Below, one piece after another: positions 51,901 through 61,207 of a stretch of DNA of 64,000 nucleotides. The stretch spans positions 434,001 to 498,000 of the forward strand of contig JAIEOQ010000005.1 in NCBI GenBank assembly GCA_019750335.1. Reading direction: 5' to 3'. Below the pieces are notes generated by a model that worked only from the letters and a program-made list of their open reading frames with translations, ran no database searches and had not been told where the DNA came from. This DNA comes from Candidatus Obscuribacterales bacterium. GTDB lineage: Bacteria > Cyanobacteriota > Vampirovibrionia > Obscuribacterales > Obscuribacteraceae. Numbering within the stretch: the first letter of the stretch is position 1; the number at the start of each line of letters is the position of its first letter. The position numbers were made by a program, and so were the translations under genes.

Positions 51901-53562
51901 TTAATCGCCTTCTTTGGCAACCAAATTACGTAAGAAAGGTAAGCGTTGAGCGACAGACAAAGGTTCATTTAGCTTAGCGGCCAAACAAACAATCAGATAG
52001 ATTAGAAGCCCGGCAGCCGAGGCTCCGCCTACGCTGAAAAGCAGTCGGAGGAACTGCGCCAACGGCAAAGATTGTAAGTAATAAGTTAAAGCGGAATAAG
52101 CGCCAAAGCAAGCGATACCGCTGGCAGTGGCAGCCACAAGCATGATTGAAACCGGGCGCAAAAGCTGATTGAATCCTAGCAAGCCCAGTTTCTGTTTAAG
52201 AAAGAACATGAGCAACGTCAAATTCATAATCGTAATTAAAGTCGTTGCTAAAGAGATACCGCTTACGCCCATATGTAGCTGGCAAACAAGTAGATAGTCC
52301 AAGCCGGCTTTGACGATGATCGCGATAACAGCTACACGATAAGGCGTGTTGGAATCTTGATAAGCGTAAAAGACTCGGGTGATCAGATCGCGTGCGACAT
52401 AGAAAAAAATTGAAGGGATGAGAAATACCAGAGCGGCAGTGACAAGCTCGGTGGATTCGGCATTGAAGTTGCCGCGCTGAAAAAGTAAGCGAATTATCGG
52501 CGCTGGAATCGCAGCTAATATGGCTGTAAGCGGCAGAGCGAGAAACCAGAGAAAGCGCAGAGCGCGACGCAACTCTTCTTTCAAATCATCGAAACGGCGT
52601 GCGCTGACCTGTTCGGTAAAACGCGGTAGCATCGGCACTAGCATTGCTGTAAGCAAAACGCCTAATGGAAGTTGAATTAAACGATTAGCGTTGATGATCG
52701 CTGTCCAGCCACCTTGTCCGGCAGCCGAATTAGTAAAAAAGGCATCGACATAAACGGTCAACTGTCCGATTGAAGTGCTAAATATGGCTGGCCAAAGCAT
52801 GGAGCGATATTCTTTAATACCGGGTTGCGGCTGGAATGAAACCGCGTATTTTAATCCGGTTTTTAAAGTGCCTGGCACTTGAGCTAAAAGCTGGCCGATA
52901 GCGCCAGCAAGAGTGCCGACAGCTAAAGGTAATCCGGTCAACAAAGCTGTTTCAGGATTAGTCCAGCCGAGCACAGCAATGATAATTGCCAGGCTGGCTA
53001 TAGCTGGAGATAAGGATGGCCAGAGCACTTTGTTGTATACATTGAGAATGCCGTATGAAACGCCAACCAAGCCGGATATAACAATGAGTGGCAGCATTAT
53101 GTTGAACTGTTCTTGCAGCTGCTGCTTATAAAAATTGCGCAAAAAATTCAGATCGTGCCCTTTAAGTAGATCGGGCAAGCGAGTCGTATCTATTTTGTAT
53201 GTTTGCGCTTGCCAGTCGATCAGATATGGCGCGGCAAAATAAGCGATGATTGAGATTACGCTCAAGCTGCAAAAGGTGAAAAGCAATACTTGGGCCATTA
53301 ATTTGCCGGCAGTTTCTTCTTGTTTGCGATTACCAAGAATGGCTACTGTGGCTGAATGAAACGGTCCACCTAAACCGCCGAATAAAACCAAGACGTTACC
53401 GGTAACCAGATAAGCATAATTGTACGCGTCAGCGACAATGCCGGTTCCGTATGCTTGAGCGACAATGATGTCTCGAGCCAGTCCGGCAATTTTTGAAAGA
53501 ATGGTAAGTAAAGCTACAATACCGAAAGTCTTGCCGACGTTGGCTTTCTTTTCGGTGCTCAA
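51901..53562 (-). CDS. murJ: Lipid II flippase MurJ
   Basis: Inner-membrane MOP-superfamily flippase that moves lipid II to the outer face. The 553 residues hold about 14 hydrophobic helices. The N-terminal GIVALLTILSKIAGLARDIIVA contains the conserved arginine. NRLIQLPLGVLLTAMLVPMLPRF and the family's FYARGDT-like FYVARDLITRVFYAYQDSNTP are present. It overlaps ftsI by four bases and lies two bp before the kinase gene. Confidence 0.95.
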   Translation of the reverse strand: MSTEKKANVGKTFGIVALLTILSKIAGLARDIIVAQAYGTGIVADAYNYAYLVTGNVLVLFGGLGGPFHSATVAILGNRKQEETAGKLMAQVLLFTFCSLSVISIIAYFAAPYLIDWQAQTYKIDTTRLPDLLKGHDLNFLRNFYKQQLQEQFNIMLPLIVISGLVGVSYGILNVYNKVLWPSLSPAIASLAIIIAVLGWTNPETALLTGLPLAVGTLAGAIGQLLAQVPGTLKTGLKYAVSFQPQPGIKEYRSMLWPAIFSTSIGQLTVYVDAFFTNSAAGQGGWTAIINANRLIQLPLGVLLTAMLVPMLPRFTEQVSARRFDDLKEELRRALRFLWFLALPLTAILAAIPAPIIRLLFQRGNFNAESTELVTAALVFLIPSIFFYVARDLITRVFYAYQDSNTPYRVAVIAIIVKAGLDYLLVCQLHMGVSGISLATTLITIMNLTLLMFFLKQKLGLLGFNQLLRPVSIMLVAATASGIACFGAYSALTYYLQSLPLAQFLRLLFSVGGASAAGLLIYLIVCLAAKLNEPLSVAQRLPFLRNLVAKEGD

Positions 53563-55406
53563 TGGACTTTACCTTGAATCTCGGCGGCGTATTTTACAGA
53601 TGGTGGCACAAAAGAATTGGCGCCGGCTTTTTTACTATTGAGTTCGATTTTCTCTGATGGCGGTATGCCTAAATAACGAGCTGCTTCTACACAAATGGCG
53701 TTAAAGACCGGACCGGCAATTGTATTACCCCAGCGTCCGTCGGTCTGGGGACTGTCGACAACGACGAGGCAAAGAAGTTGTGGATTGTCTGCCGGTAAGA
53801 AGCCGACGAAAGAAGCAATTGTAGCGCCGGCAATATAACCGCGGCCGTTGGCAGTAACTTTTTGCGCTGTTCCTGTTTTGCCACCAACACGGTAGCCTGG
53901 AACTTTGCCTGCCAGCTGTGTGCCGATGAAAACATTGTCTCCGAGCAGCTTGGCGATAAGCTTAGCTGTTTCCGGTTTGAGTACTTGAGTTTTGCTTGGC
54001 TCGGTCCATTTTTCAGTTACGCCTGTGCGCGGATCATAAATGCGTCTAATCAAATGTGGTTGTACTTTGGTGCCGTTATTTGCTACAGCCGATACTGCCG
54101 CTGCCAGCTGCAGCGGTGTCATGGCGATTGCACCTTGACCAAATCCGGTTGTTGCCTGGTCTATGGGCTTCCAATATTTATGATTGAGCAATAGTCCGGC
54201 TGACTCTCCGGGGAGTTCAATACCGGTTGTATGTCCTAGCCCGAATTCGCTCAGTTTGCTATGAAACTGCAAAGGCGTCATCATTAAGCCAATTTGGGCG
54301 GAAGCAACGTTGCTTGAATGAATGAATAAGTGAAGTATGTCGAGAGAACCAAGACCGCCGGGCTCGTGGTTATGCAATGTTCTGTTGCCGATAGTGATAC
54401 TGCCGTTGTCAATGAAACGAGTGTTGGGTTTGATCACGCCTAAGTCTAAAGCTGATGCTACGGTAAGAATCTTAAAGGTCGAGCCCGGTTGGTAGACGTC
54501 GACCATGGCCCAGTTTTTGGTTATTTCGTATTGATATTTGTGGTACTCATTTGGATCGTAATTTGGATAATTTGCCCAGGCTAAAATTTCACCGTTAGTC
54601 GGATCGAGAACAATAGCGCAACCGCGCTGTGCCATTGAGTGTATACAAATTGCCGACAACTCTTTCTCGGCTAAGTGTTGCAGATAGTTATCGATGGTCA
54701 GCTCGACATGGCGCCCCATGGGCGGTGTTATATCCAGGACTGGAGTAGTGTTGCCAACGATGATTGGCCGTCCTCGTCCGTCCAACTGTGGACGTTTTAG
54801 ATTGCCAGTATTTTGCAATAAAGATTCTTCGGCTTGTTCGACACCGCCCTGCCCGTGCGTATCCATGTTTACATAGCCGAGCATGTGCGAAGCTAAATTG
54901 CCCTCCGGATAATGGCGGAATGAGCGTGGCACAATATCAATGCCTGTCCAATTCAAACTTTGCAGTTCATCGATCTCTTCGCGACCCATGTGCCGAGCCA
55001 CGGTTACAACAGGGTAGCCGGCATTAAGTAAGCGCGAAATTTTTTTGTAATCGAGATGACAAATGCGGGCAAAAGCTTGAGCGGCTTCTTCCGTGCCTAC
55101 TTTTAAAAGCGACGGATGGACGTAAACATCGTATCTTGTAGTATCAATGGCTAAAGGCAGTCCGTGTCTGTCTGTGATGGCGCCGCGATGAATGAGCAAA
55201 TTGCTTTGTTGTCTTTGTACAGCTGCCTGCTGTGTAAGCTGTGGTCCTTTGATTACTTGCAGATAGTAGAGTCTACCGGCGATTAATACCAAGCCGCTAA
55301 TAATCAACATTTGCCAGAAGCGTAGCCGCCAAACCGGCGACATCGGTTTGCGGCGTTCGCCGGCAAATCTGTTTCGCGATACCTCGGGGGCGGGTGATAC
55401 AGGCAT
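53559..55406 (-). CDS. ftsI: Penicillin-binding protein, FtsI/PBP2-type transpeptidase
   Basis: Class B PBP that cross-links peptidoglycan, here most probably at the septum. A short cytoplasmic start and one TM helix (MLIISGLVLIAGRLYYLQV) precede the dimerisation domain. The transpeptidase domain has QPGSTFKI (SxxK serine) near residue 310, HSSN (SxN) near 365 and GGKTGTAQ (KTG) near 510. Length is 615. The context rsmH-ftsL-ftsI identifies it as the division enzyme FtsI rather than elongasome PBP2. Confidence 0.94.
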   Translation of the reverse strand: MPVSPAPEVSRNRFAGERRKPMSPVWRLRFWQMLIISGLVLIAGRLYYLQVIKGPQLTQQAAVQRQQSNLLIHRGAITDRHGLPLAIDTTRYDVYVHPSLLKVGTEEAAQAFARICHLDYKKISRLLNAGYPVVTVARHMGREEIDELQSLNWTGIDIVPRSFRHYPEGNLASHMLGYVNMDTHGQGGVEQAEESLLQNTGNLKRPQLDGRGRPIIVGNTTPVLDITPPMGRHVELTIDNYLQHLAEKELSAICIHSMAQRGCAIVLDPTNGEILAWANYPNYDPNEYHKYQYEITKNWAMVDVYQPGSTFKILTVASALDLGVIKPNTRFIDNGSITIGNRTLHNHEPGGLGSLDILHLFIHSSNVASAQIGLMMTPLQFHSKLSEFGLGHTTGIELPGESAGLLLNHKYWKPIDQATTGFGQGAIAMTPLQLAAAVSAVANNGTKVQPHLIRRIYDPRTGVTEKWTEPSKTQVLKPETAKLIAKLLGDNVFIGTQLAGKVPGYRVGGKTGTAQKVTANGRGYIAGATIASFVGFLPADNPQLLCLVVVDSPQTDGRWGNTIAGPVFNAICVEAARYLGIPPSEKIELNSKKAGANSFVPPSVKYAAEIQGKVH

Positions 55407-55412
55407 CTTTGC

Positions 55413-55892
55413 TTAATAACCGGACATGATCGGCAGGAAATGCTTACGTGCTTTGTAGGGCTTTGTTGCTGCCGGCTTGATCTCTTTGACGATTAAAACT
55501 CTTTCCGGAACACGGAGCCCGGCACGCCCTACGACATTAGCTTGAATACCCTGGAAAGAGATTGATTTTAAAAGTTGTGCTGAAAGCTCGGTATTTTGCT
55601 CACTCAGTCTTCTTGCTTGTTCTTGCAGTTTGCTGATATCAGCTGAAGATGCAACATCAAGACCGTAGCCGAGAATGGCTAATCCGCAGCAACCGATTAA
55701 AAGCGCTCGCAAGATGCGATTCGTTTTTACTAGAATCGGTGCTTGTCTGTGACTGATTCGCGGGGTCCAATCAGGCAAAGAGTCGATGGAGATACGCGAA
55801 GAATTATTCTTTGCCACCACGGATGGTAGAGAATCCGAAGCGGATCGTGTTTCCCACGGCTCAGCATTGATCACGTTTGGCACTGCCGACAT
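55413..55892 (-). CDS. ftsL: FtsL-like cell division protein
   Basis: A bitopic membrane protein of 159 residues. An 60-residue polar cytoplasmic start is followed by one TM helix (ALLIGCCGLAILGYGLDVA) and a short coiled-coil (SKLQEQARRLSEQNTELSAQL). The C-terminus is basic. FtsL diverges beyond sequence recognition, so the call rests on this topology and its position between rsmH and ftsI, where ftsL lies in most bacteria. It would join FtsQ and FtsB in the divisome. Confidence 0.75.
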   Translation of the reverse strand: MSAVPNVINAEPWETRSASDSLPSVVAKNNSSRISIDSLPDWTPRISHRQAPILVKTNRILRALLIGCCGLAILGYGLDVASSADISKLQEQARRLSEQNTELSAQLLKSISFQGIQANVVGRAGLRVPERVLIVKEIKPAATKPYKARKHFLPIMSGY

Positions 55893-55900
55893 CTGTTGCT

Positions 55901-56872
55901 CTAGCCCACTCTTTCCCCAGCCCGTAGTTTAGCACTACGGCTCCGGGGATTGGCAAGTGTTTCTATATCGGAGGGTTGTAAAGGTTTGTTTGTGAGTATT
56001 TTCAATTCTTGTTTTTTGTCGCAAGTGCAAATCGGGTACCGAGGCGGGCAAATGCAGCTTATACTGTGGCTCTTGAGAATTTGCTTAACTAGCCGATCCT
56101 CAAGGCTATGAAAGCTAATGACAACTATGCGTGCTTCAGCTTTCAATTTCTTTATGGCATCGTGCATGAATTTTTCTAAGACCCCGAGCTCATCGTTTAC
56201 GGCGATGCGTAATGCCTGAAAAGTACGTGTGGCTGGATGAATTCTTTCGTAATCGCCTCGTCCGCCTCGGGCTCTGCCGACAGCCGACATGACAATTGAG
56301 GCTAATTCAGAAGTTTGTTTAAGCGGGCGTGCGTCAACGATTCTTTTAGCGATTTTGCGGCTGAATTTTTCTTCGCCGAAACGATAAATCAGGTTGGCCA
56401 GCTCAATCTCCGGCAGTGTGTTAACCAAAGTCTCAGCCGTTAGAGTTTGGTCTCGATTCATACGCATGTCTAAAGGCGCCGTAGTTTGAAAACTAAAGCC
56501 TCGCTCGCTGTTGTCAAGTTGAAATGATGAAACGCCAATGTCAGCCAAAATGCCGCCTGTTATAGCCTCGATCCCTAGCTCATCCAAGATCGGCTCAATA
56601 TTTGAAAAATTGCCTTGAACTAAATGCAAATTTGGACAAAGGTCTAATAGACCGTCTTTTTTCAGGCGTTCTTTGGCTAAATCAAGAGCTTCTTGGTCTT
56701 GATCGATGCCGATAACAGTACTGTCAGGACCGGCTTTTTTTATTATTTCGCTTAAATGACCGCCCAAGCCCACTGTAGCGTCTACCCAGACTAAACCCGG
56801 TCTGGGGTTGAGCCAGTGCATGGATTCCGCCAAAAGCACAGGCGTATGAGAAAAGGAGTTGTTTTCGGCCAT
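55901..56872 (-). CDS. rsmH: 16S rRNA (cytosine(1402)-N(4))-methyltransferase
   Basis: SAM-dependent methylation of C1402 in the 16S rRNA decoding centre. The start HTPVLLAESMHWL is typical. The SAM site VDATVGLGGHLSEI is near residue 31, DIGVSSFQLD near 110 and SFHSLEDRLVKQ near 255. Length is 323. It is usually preceded by mraZ; here the zinc-ribbon membrane protein gene directly abuts it. Confidence 0.97.
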   Translation of the reverse strand: MAENNSFSHTPVLLAESMHWLNPRPGLVWVDATVGLGGHLSEIIKKAGPDSTVIGIDQDQEALDLAKERLKKDGLLDLCPNLHLVQGNFSNIEPILDELGIEAITGGILADIGVSSFQLDNSERGFSFQTTAPLDMRMNRDQTLTAETLVNTLPEIELANLIYRFGEEKFSRKIAKRIVDARPLKQTSELASIVMSAVGRARGGRGDYERIHPATRTFQALRIAVNDELGVLEKFMHDAIKKLKAEARIVVISFHSLEDRLVKQILKSHSISCICPPRYPICTCDKKQELKILTNKPLQPSDIETLANPRSRSAKLRAGERVG

Positions 56873-57418
56873 TTATTGCTTGTCGCGTTTCTTCGAACAA
56901 AATTCAAAGTCCCAGCAGCAAAAATAAATCAGCTGCATGGTGATCAAGCCGATTATCGGGCCAACTAGAGTCGGAGGGCAAGAGTGGGGCATATTATTTT
57001 CCCACCAAGAAGCTTCTAGGCTGGCTCCAGTTAAGAGAGCAATGACCGGTAGCAAGCTTAAAAGAACGATAACGCCTAATTGTTTGTTAGTGGCTGTTGT
57101 GCCGCCCCAATGCCAGCGCATACCGTCCCACCAAAATGTCGGTGCAATTCGCCAGCCTAAAGTGTTGGCTGGAAATAAAAGACGGCCTCCGCGTAAAGGC
57201 ACGAAGCCACGGTCGCAGCTATTGCAAGCAAGGGTTTCGGTGTGACCGAATGGTTCAAGAATGCCCGACGAGCACCGCGGACAAGGATAACTCTGGCTGA
57301 GAGCAATTACTTGTTGTTTCAATGGCGCCGGAGACGGCGGTTGAAACATTTGTCCTTCATCCATCGGCTGACTAGGTATCGACATAGAGACCATCCCACG
57401 GCTTGAGCCATAGCGCAT
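56873..57418 (-). CDS. Zinc-ribbon membrane protein of unknown function
   Basis: A 181-residue product whose stop codon abuts the rsmH start. The central CPRCSSGILEPFGHTETLACNSCDRGF is a CxxC-CxxC zinc ribbon. After a linker with tryptophan-rich FWWDGMRWHWGG come two TM helices (LGVIVLLSLLPVIALLTG and LVGPIIGLITMQLIYFCC). No family is recognised. It takes the place that mraZ occupies in many division clusters. Internal ATG codons at residues 9, 11 or 18 could be the real start; none has an obviously better Shine-Dalgarno. Confidence 0.75.
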   Translation of the reverse strand: MRYGSSRGMVSMSIPSQPMDEGQMFQPPSPAPLKQQVIALSQSYPCPRCSSGILEPFGHTETLACNSCDRGFVPLRGGRLLFPANTLGWRIAPTFWWDGMRWHWGGTTATNKQLGVIVLLSLLPVIALLTGASLEASWWENNMPHSCPPTLVGPIIGLITMQLIYFCCWDFEFCSKKRDKQ

Positions 57419-57494
57419 AAATTGCTTAACAGTTTCTAAATACCCGGAGATTCGTCTGAATCTTCAGCTCTTGGGGAAATTTGACAAAATTTAA

Positions 57495-58358
57495 TCAGAA
57501 GTGAGGATCTTTTCGGCTGGCGCCAATTGCTCCAGCGGCCAGAAATAAACGAAAGAGCACACTATAGTCTTCATCAGTAATTTCAATTTGGCGGTCGTCG
57601 CAGCGCTTAACGCCGGGAAGAAGCTCCGCACCGTCAGCCATGGCTGGATCGAAGAAAGTTATCTGCAAAGTAGACGGTTTGGGTGGGAAATAAACATTCC
57701 AATAATCGCGTTTATTCATCGCTTCAACAGCGCTGTGACGTAAGCTTTCCAGGGACTCTTGAGCGGGCATGAAAGCAGCTGAATAACGTGAAATCGCTTT
57801 TTTTACTGCAACAGTCGGTAATGGACCGAGCAATTCAATCGCCTCTTGGCAGGCGGCGTCATCGCCGGTTACAAGACCGATTGGTACACCAAAAAAACCA
57901 GCTAAGGCGGCATTTAATCCGATTTCGCCTACGCTTTTACCATTAAGTTTTACATCTAAAAATACTTGAGCGCGGTAAGTATGGCTGAGTACACCGCAAG
58001 CAACGCCGGCGCGAGCATGATAACCGACGAAAAACGCCCCGTCGAAAGGTTTGTCGCAAAGCTCTTTTGCCGCGGCTTTTCCTGAAATTCCGGCAACCAT
58101 CGAATAAGGTCTTTGCCAGCCGGATAAGAGTGTCACTCCTTCGGGAAGCAATTCGTGCCTGAGGTTCCGCCCGTCCCAGTGTGCGTCGGCAACATAAATG
58201 TCTGTTGCGCCGGCCGAACGTGCACCTTTAATAACGGCTGCCAGCTCTTGATGCATGAGGGCGACCGCTCTTTCATAACCAGGCTCTCCCGGTTGAGTCT
58301 GGCTTGAGTGGACAATTCCGTTAACGCCTTCCAGATCTGCCGAGATATATATTCTCAT
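57495..58358 (-). CDS. M55 family D-aminopeptidase (DppA-like)
   Basis: Zinc-dependent peptidase that releases D-amino acids from peptides, possibly recycling peptidoglycan D-Ala-D-Ala. The start MRIYISADLEGVNGIVH contains the metal-binding DxE. VADAHWDGRN near residue 55 and FFVGYHARAG near 113 carry further metal ligands, and LVTGDDAACQEA is typical. The 287 residues match DppA. It is monocistronic or nearly so. Confidence 0.92.
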   Translation of the reverse strand: MRIYISADLEGVNGIVHSSQTQPGEPGYERAVALMHQELAAVIKGARSAGATDIYVADAHWDGRNLRHELLPEGVTLLSGWQRPYSMVAGISGKAAAKELCDKPFDGAFFVGYHARAGVACGVLSHTYRAQVFLDVKLNGKSVGEIGLNAALAGFFGVPIGLVTGDDAACQEAIELLGPLPTVAVKKAISRYSAAFMPAQESLESLRHSAVEAMNKRDYWNVYFPPKPSTLQITFFDPAMADGAELLPGVKRCDDRQIEITDEDYSVLFRLFLAAGAIGASRKDPHF

Positions 58359-58462
58359 TGCCAGTGATTCTCCTGATAATTGCCGACCATTCTATCTCAG
58401 TCATTGACCATAGAATTAGGTGAAAAGTTGTCAAGGTTTGTCTGGGAAGAGATAGCTTTCGC

Positions 58463-58468
58463 TATAAT
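58463..58468 (+). promoter_or_regulatory. Candidate -10 of dapF-ftsQ
   Basis: A perfect TATAAT lies 36 bp before the dapF start. The best -35 candidate, TTGTCT at 58438, is 19 bases upstream, longer than ideal. Confidence 0.4.
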
Positions 58469-58503
58469 TTGTGAGGGCGCCAGCTTTGGAAAAGGACGAG
58501 TTC

Positions 58504-59454
58504 ATGCAAATGCTAAAACCGAATATTTCGGGAGAGCATAGCTCGAGCAATGCCAAAGCCAACCTCTCTTTTACTAAAATGCAAGCCCTGGGCAATGATT
58601 TCGTGCTTTTAGACGAAGCTGAGCTTGTTTCCGTTTTTACTACTCTAAACGTGAAGTCCGAGGCGGCAACTTTATCGAAGTTAGCTGTTAAATTATGCGA
58701 CCGTCATTTTGGTGTTGGTGCTGACGGCTTGATTATTGTTGGTCAATCAAAGAATGATTGTGATCTGTCTTGGACCTATATCAATAGTGATGGTTCGACT
58801 TCAGCAATGTGCGGAAACGGCATTCGCTGCTTAGCGTTTTGGGCGGTGGAAAAACAGATCGTAAAGAAGAATGAGTTCAACGTATCGACGGCAAAAGGTG
58901 CGGTCGGAATTCTTTATGAAAGTGCGCTTTCAATTCAAAGCGATCTGGGCTTACCCTTGTTAAATCCGGCGATGATACCGGTTGCGGAAGCGAATGCTGA
59001 ACCTGTGGTGCGTAAAGAATTCTCTACCAGTTGCGGCAAAATTTTTATTACGTGTGTTGGTATGGGTAATCCGCATTGTGTCATTTTTAATCCTGCTTTT
59101 TCAGCTGATAGCTATGGGCAAGTTGCTTCCGAGTTGCAAAAAGACGCTTATTTTCCGCAAGGAGTCAATGTCGAGTTTGTTCGCTTGCGTGACTCTCGTT
59201 TTGCCGAAGTCATTGTTTATGAAAGAGGTTGCGGTCTGACTTTGGCTTGTGCCAGCGGTGCTGCCGCAGTGCTGGTGGCTGGTGTGTTGGAAGGCTGTTT
59301 GGAGCGGGAAGCTACGGTTCGCTTGCCGGGAGGCGACTTGCAAATCTCCTGGTCGGGAGAGGACCATCATGTCCGTATTTGCGGACCGGCAAACATTAGC
59401 TTTACAGGCACTGTTGATTTATCGCCGTTTAAGCGAGAATTGTGCCAGCCATGA
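58504..59454 (+). CDS. dapF: Diaminopimelate epimerase
   Basis: Converts LL- to meso-diaminopimelate for lysine and peptidoglycan. The track's GTG overlaps the promoter; the ATG at 58504 with AAAGGACGAG upstream gives 316 residues. The typical FTKMQALGNDFVLLD start is near residue 21. The two catalytic cysteines lie in MCGNGIRC and ERGCGLTLACASGAAA. The N-terminus is about 20 residues longer than most DapF proteins, so the ATG at 58510 is also possible. Its stop overlaps ftsQ by ATGA. Confidence 0.96.
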   Translation: MQMLKPNISGEHSSSNAKANLSFTKMQALGNDFVLLDEAELVSVFTTLNVKSEAATLSKLAVKLCDRHFGVGADGLIIVGQSKNDCDLSWTYINSDGSTSAMCGNGIRCLAFWAVEKQIVKKNEFNVSTAKGAVGILYESALSIQSDLGLPLLNPAMIPVAEANAEPVVRKEFSTSCGKIFITCVGMGNPHCVIFNPAFSADSYGQVASELQKDAYFPQGVNVEFVRLRDSRFAEVIVYERGCGLTLACASGAAAVLVAGVLEGCLEREATVRLPGGDLQISWSGEDHHVRICGPANISFTGTVDLSPFKRELCQP

Positions 59455-60323
59455 AAGAATATTTGCAAGAACGTGAAACTAGAATCAGAGGACGGCGCCA
59501 AAAGCGCAAGTTGGCACGTGTAGCTCGTGTGCGGCGTCAAATTTTTCGTTATATATTTTTGTCCGCTCTGCTTTTCTTGGGTATTTGCGGTTTTACCAGA
59601 ATTAAATGGTTTCTCAATGATCCGGAAACCGATATTGTGGTTCAAGGCAATCAAGTCGTTCAGGTGGAGCAGGTGCGTGCCGTGCTTCGTCCCTATTTGA
59701 ATCGGCCGTTATATCTTCTTGATCCCAAAGAGATGGAAAATAAGGTCAAGCAGTTGGCTGATGTTCGCTATGCGTTTGTGCGACGTTACTTGGCGCCCCA
59801 CCCGCATTTAGTCGTTAACTTGATGGAAGAGTTTCCCTGGGCTACTTTTGCCAACGACCCGGATACTTTGCCTAGCGCTGTCATATCAGAAACCGGACGA
59901 CTAATTCCTCTTGAGCAATTTCCAGCTGTGCCGCAACCGGGCTTGAAAATATTTGGCAGTTCAGCCACGAAAATGAAACCGGCTGACATTGAAGCCTGGT
60001 CTAATTGGACTAATTATATTACTGCTCAAGTTGGCTCCCAAGTTGACTCTGTTGATTTGCGCAAGCCGGCAGATGTAATTGTGAAAGCCGGAGATTTTTG
60101 TTTGCATATCGGTGCGGCTGATGCATCTCTGACTAAACGTCTCGGGCGCTTAGCTTCAGTTGTGCCGACTGTGACTTCTTTGTCGGATAACATTGAATAT
60201 ATTGATTTGAGTTTGGAAAGCAACGTACCGCTAAAAGTTTCGAAACTACCGCGTAAACCGCGAGTTGAGGACGCCTCCGCGAGCAGTTTACCGATGGCTG
60301 TCGCTAATAAGCAAAGCCTATAA
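59451..60323 (+). CDS. ftsQ: Cell division protein FtsQ/DivIB
   Basis: Bitopic divisome protein. The track start GTG is three codons upstream; the ATG at 59451 overlaps the dapF stop and gives 290 residues. A strongly basic start (RIRGRRQKRKLARVARVRRQ) leads to one TM helix (YIFLSALLFLGICGF). A POTRA domain follows with IVVQGNQVVQVEQVRAVLRPYLNRPLYLLD and VRRYLAPHPHLVVNLMEEFPWA, and the FtsQ beta domain runs to about residue 260. It is separated from the rest of the division genes and paired with dapF. Confidence 0.92.
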   Translation: MKEYLQERETRIRGRRQKRKLARVARVRRQIFRYIFLSALLFLGICGFTRIKWFLNDPETDIVVQGNQVVQVEQVRAVLRPYLNRPLYLLDPKEMENKVKQLADVRYAFVRRYLAPHPHLVVNLMEEFPWATFANDPDTLPSAVISETGRLIPLEQFPAVPQPGLKIFGSSATKMKPADIEAWSNWTNYITAQVGSQVDSVDLRKPADVIVKAGDFCLHIGAADASLTKRLGRLASVVPTVTSLSDNIEYIDLSLESNVPLKVSKLPRKPRVEDASASSLPMAVANKQSL

Positions 60324-61115
60324 ATCTTTTTGTGTTTTTATTTTGGCTTGATTCCAAAGTTCGGCAAGCTCATTCTTGCTCAACTCGTTTAAGGGCGCAG
60401 CCGAAATTTCTTCCATGGTTCGATAACGTAATTTGAATTTGTCGACAGCGCGTAGAAGTGATTCTTCAGGGTTCAGGCTGTTCCAGCGCGCTACGTTGAC
60501 TAAGGTAAAAAGTAGATCCCCTAGCTCCATCTCCACTTCGCTTTGACGTTGATCGCTTTCTGGTAGAGCTAAAGCCTCTTTTAATTCAGCTAACTCGCTT
60601 AGTACTTTATCCCAGAGCTCGTCAAAATTTTGCCATTCGAACCCTTGTCCGACAGCCTTTTCTGAAATTTTCAGAGACTTTAAAAGTGCCGGTAAAGTAG
60701 TAGTGATGCCATCCAAGGCGGAGCCGTTCTTCTGTCCTTTCGCTTCCGCTTCTTTGGCTTTGATTGCCTCCCATTGGCTAACAACTTCGCTTGCGGAAGA
60801 GACTTGCGCATCACCAAATACATGAGGGTGGCGTGTAATCATTTTTGCGTTAATTACAGCCGCGATATCGTCAAAGTTATATTGGTTGCTTTCGGAGGCA
60901 ATTTGCGCGTGAAGAGCAATTTGCAATAAAAGATCGCCGAGCTCCTCTTTTAGCTTGTCCGGATCATTTTGATGTATCGCTTCCAATACTTCATAGCTTT
61001 CTTCCAGCAAATAGCGAGCCAGACTCTTGTGATCTTGTTCGCGATCCCAAGGGCAGCCATCCGGTGCGCGTAAGCGCGCTATAGTTTTTATAAAGTCGTC
61101 AACAGGAATTCCCAT
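60318..61115 (-). CDS. mazG: Nucleoside triphosphate pyrophosphohydrolase MazG
   Basis: House-cleaning enzyme that hydrolyses (d)NTPs to monophosphates. The N-terminal domain has RLRAPDGCPWDREQDHKSL and the metal-binding EESYEVLEA and EELGDLLLQ. A second MazG domain follows with EMELGDLLFTLVNVAR near residue 200. The 265 residues match E. coli MazG. It converges with ftsQ with a six-base overlap. Confidence 0.96.
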   Translation of the reverse strand: MGIPVDDFIKTIARLRAPDGCPWDREQDHKSLARYLLEESYEVLEAIHQNDPDKLKEELGDLLLQIALHAQIASESNQYNFDDIAAVINAKMITRHPHVFGDAQVSSASEVVSQWEAIKAKEAEAKGQKNGSALDGITTTLPALLKSLKISEKAVGQGFEWQNFDELWDKVLSELAELKEALALPESDQRQSEVEMELGDLLFTLVNVARWNSLNPEESLLRAVDKFKLRYRTMEEISAAPLNELSKNELAELWNQAKIKTQKDL

Positions 61116-61207
61116 TAAGAGAGGCTAACACAAGATTCAGCAATCTGACATTTAGGGCGACTTATTGTTATATTGAGTGTCCCTCATCCTATAGAGAAGG
61201 CCTTTAA

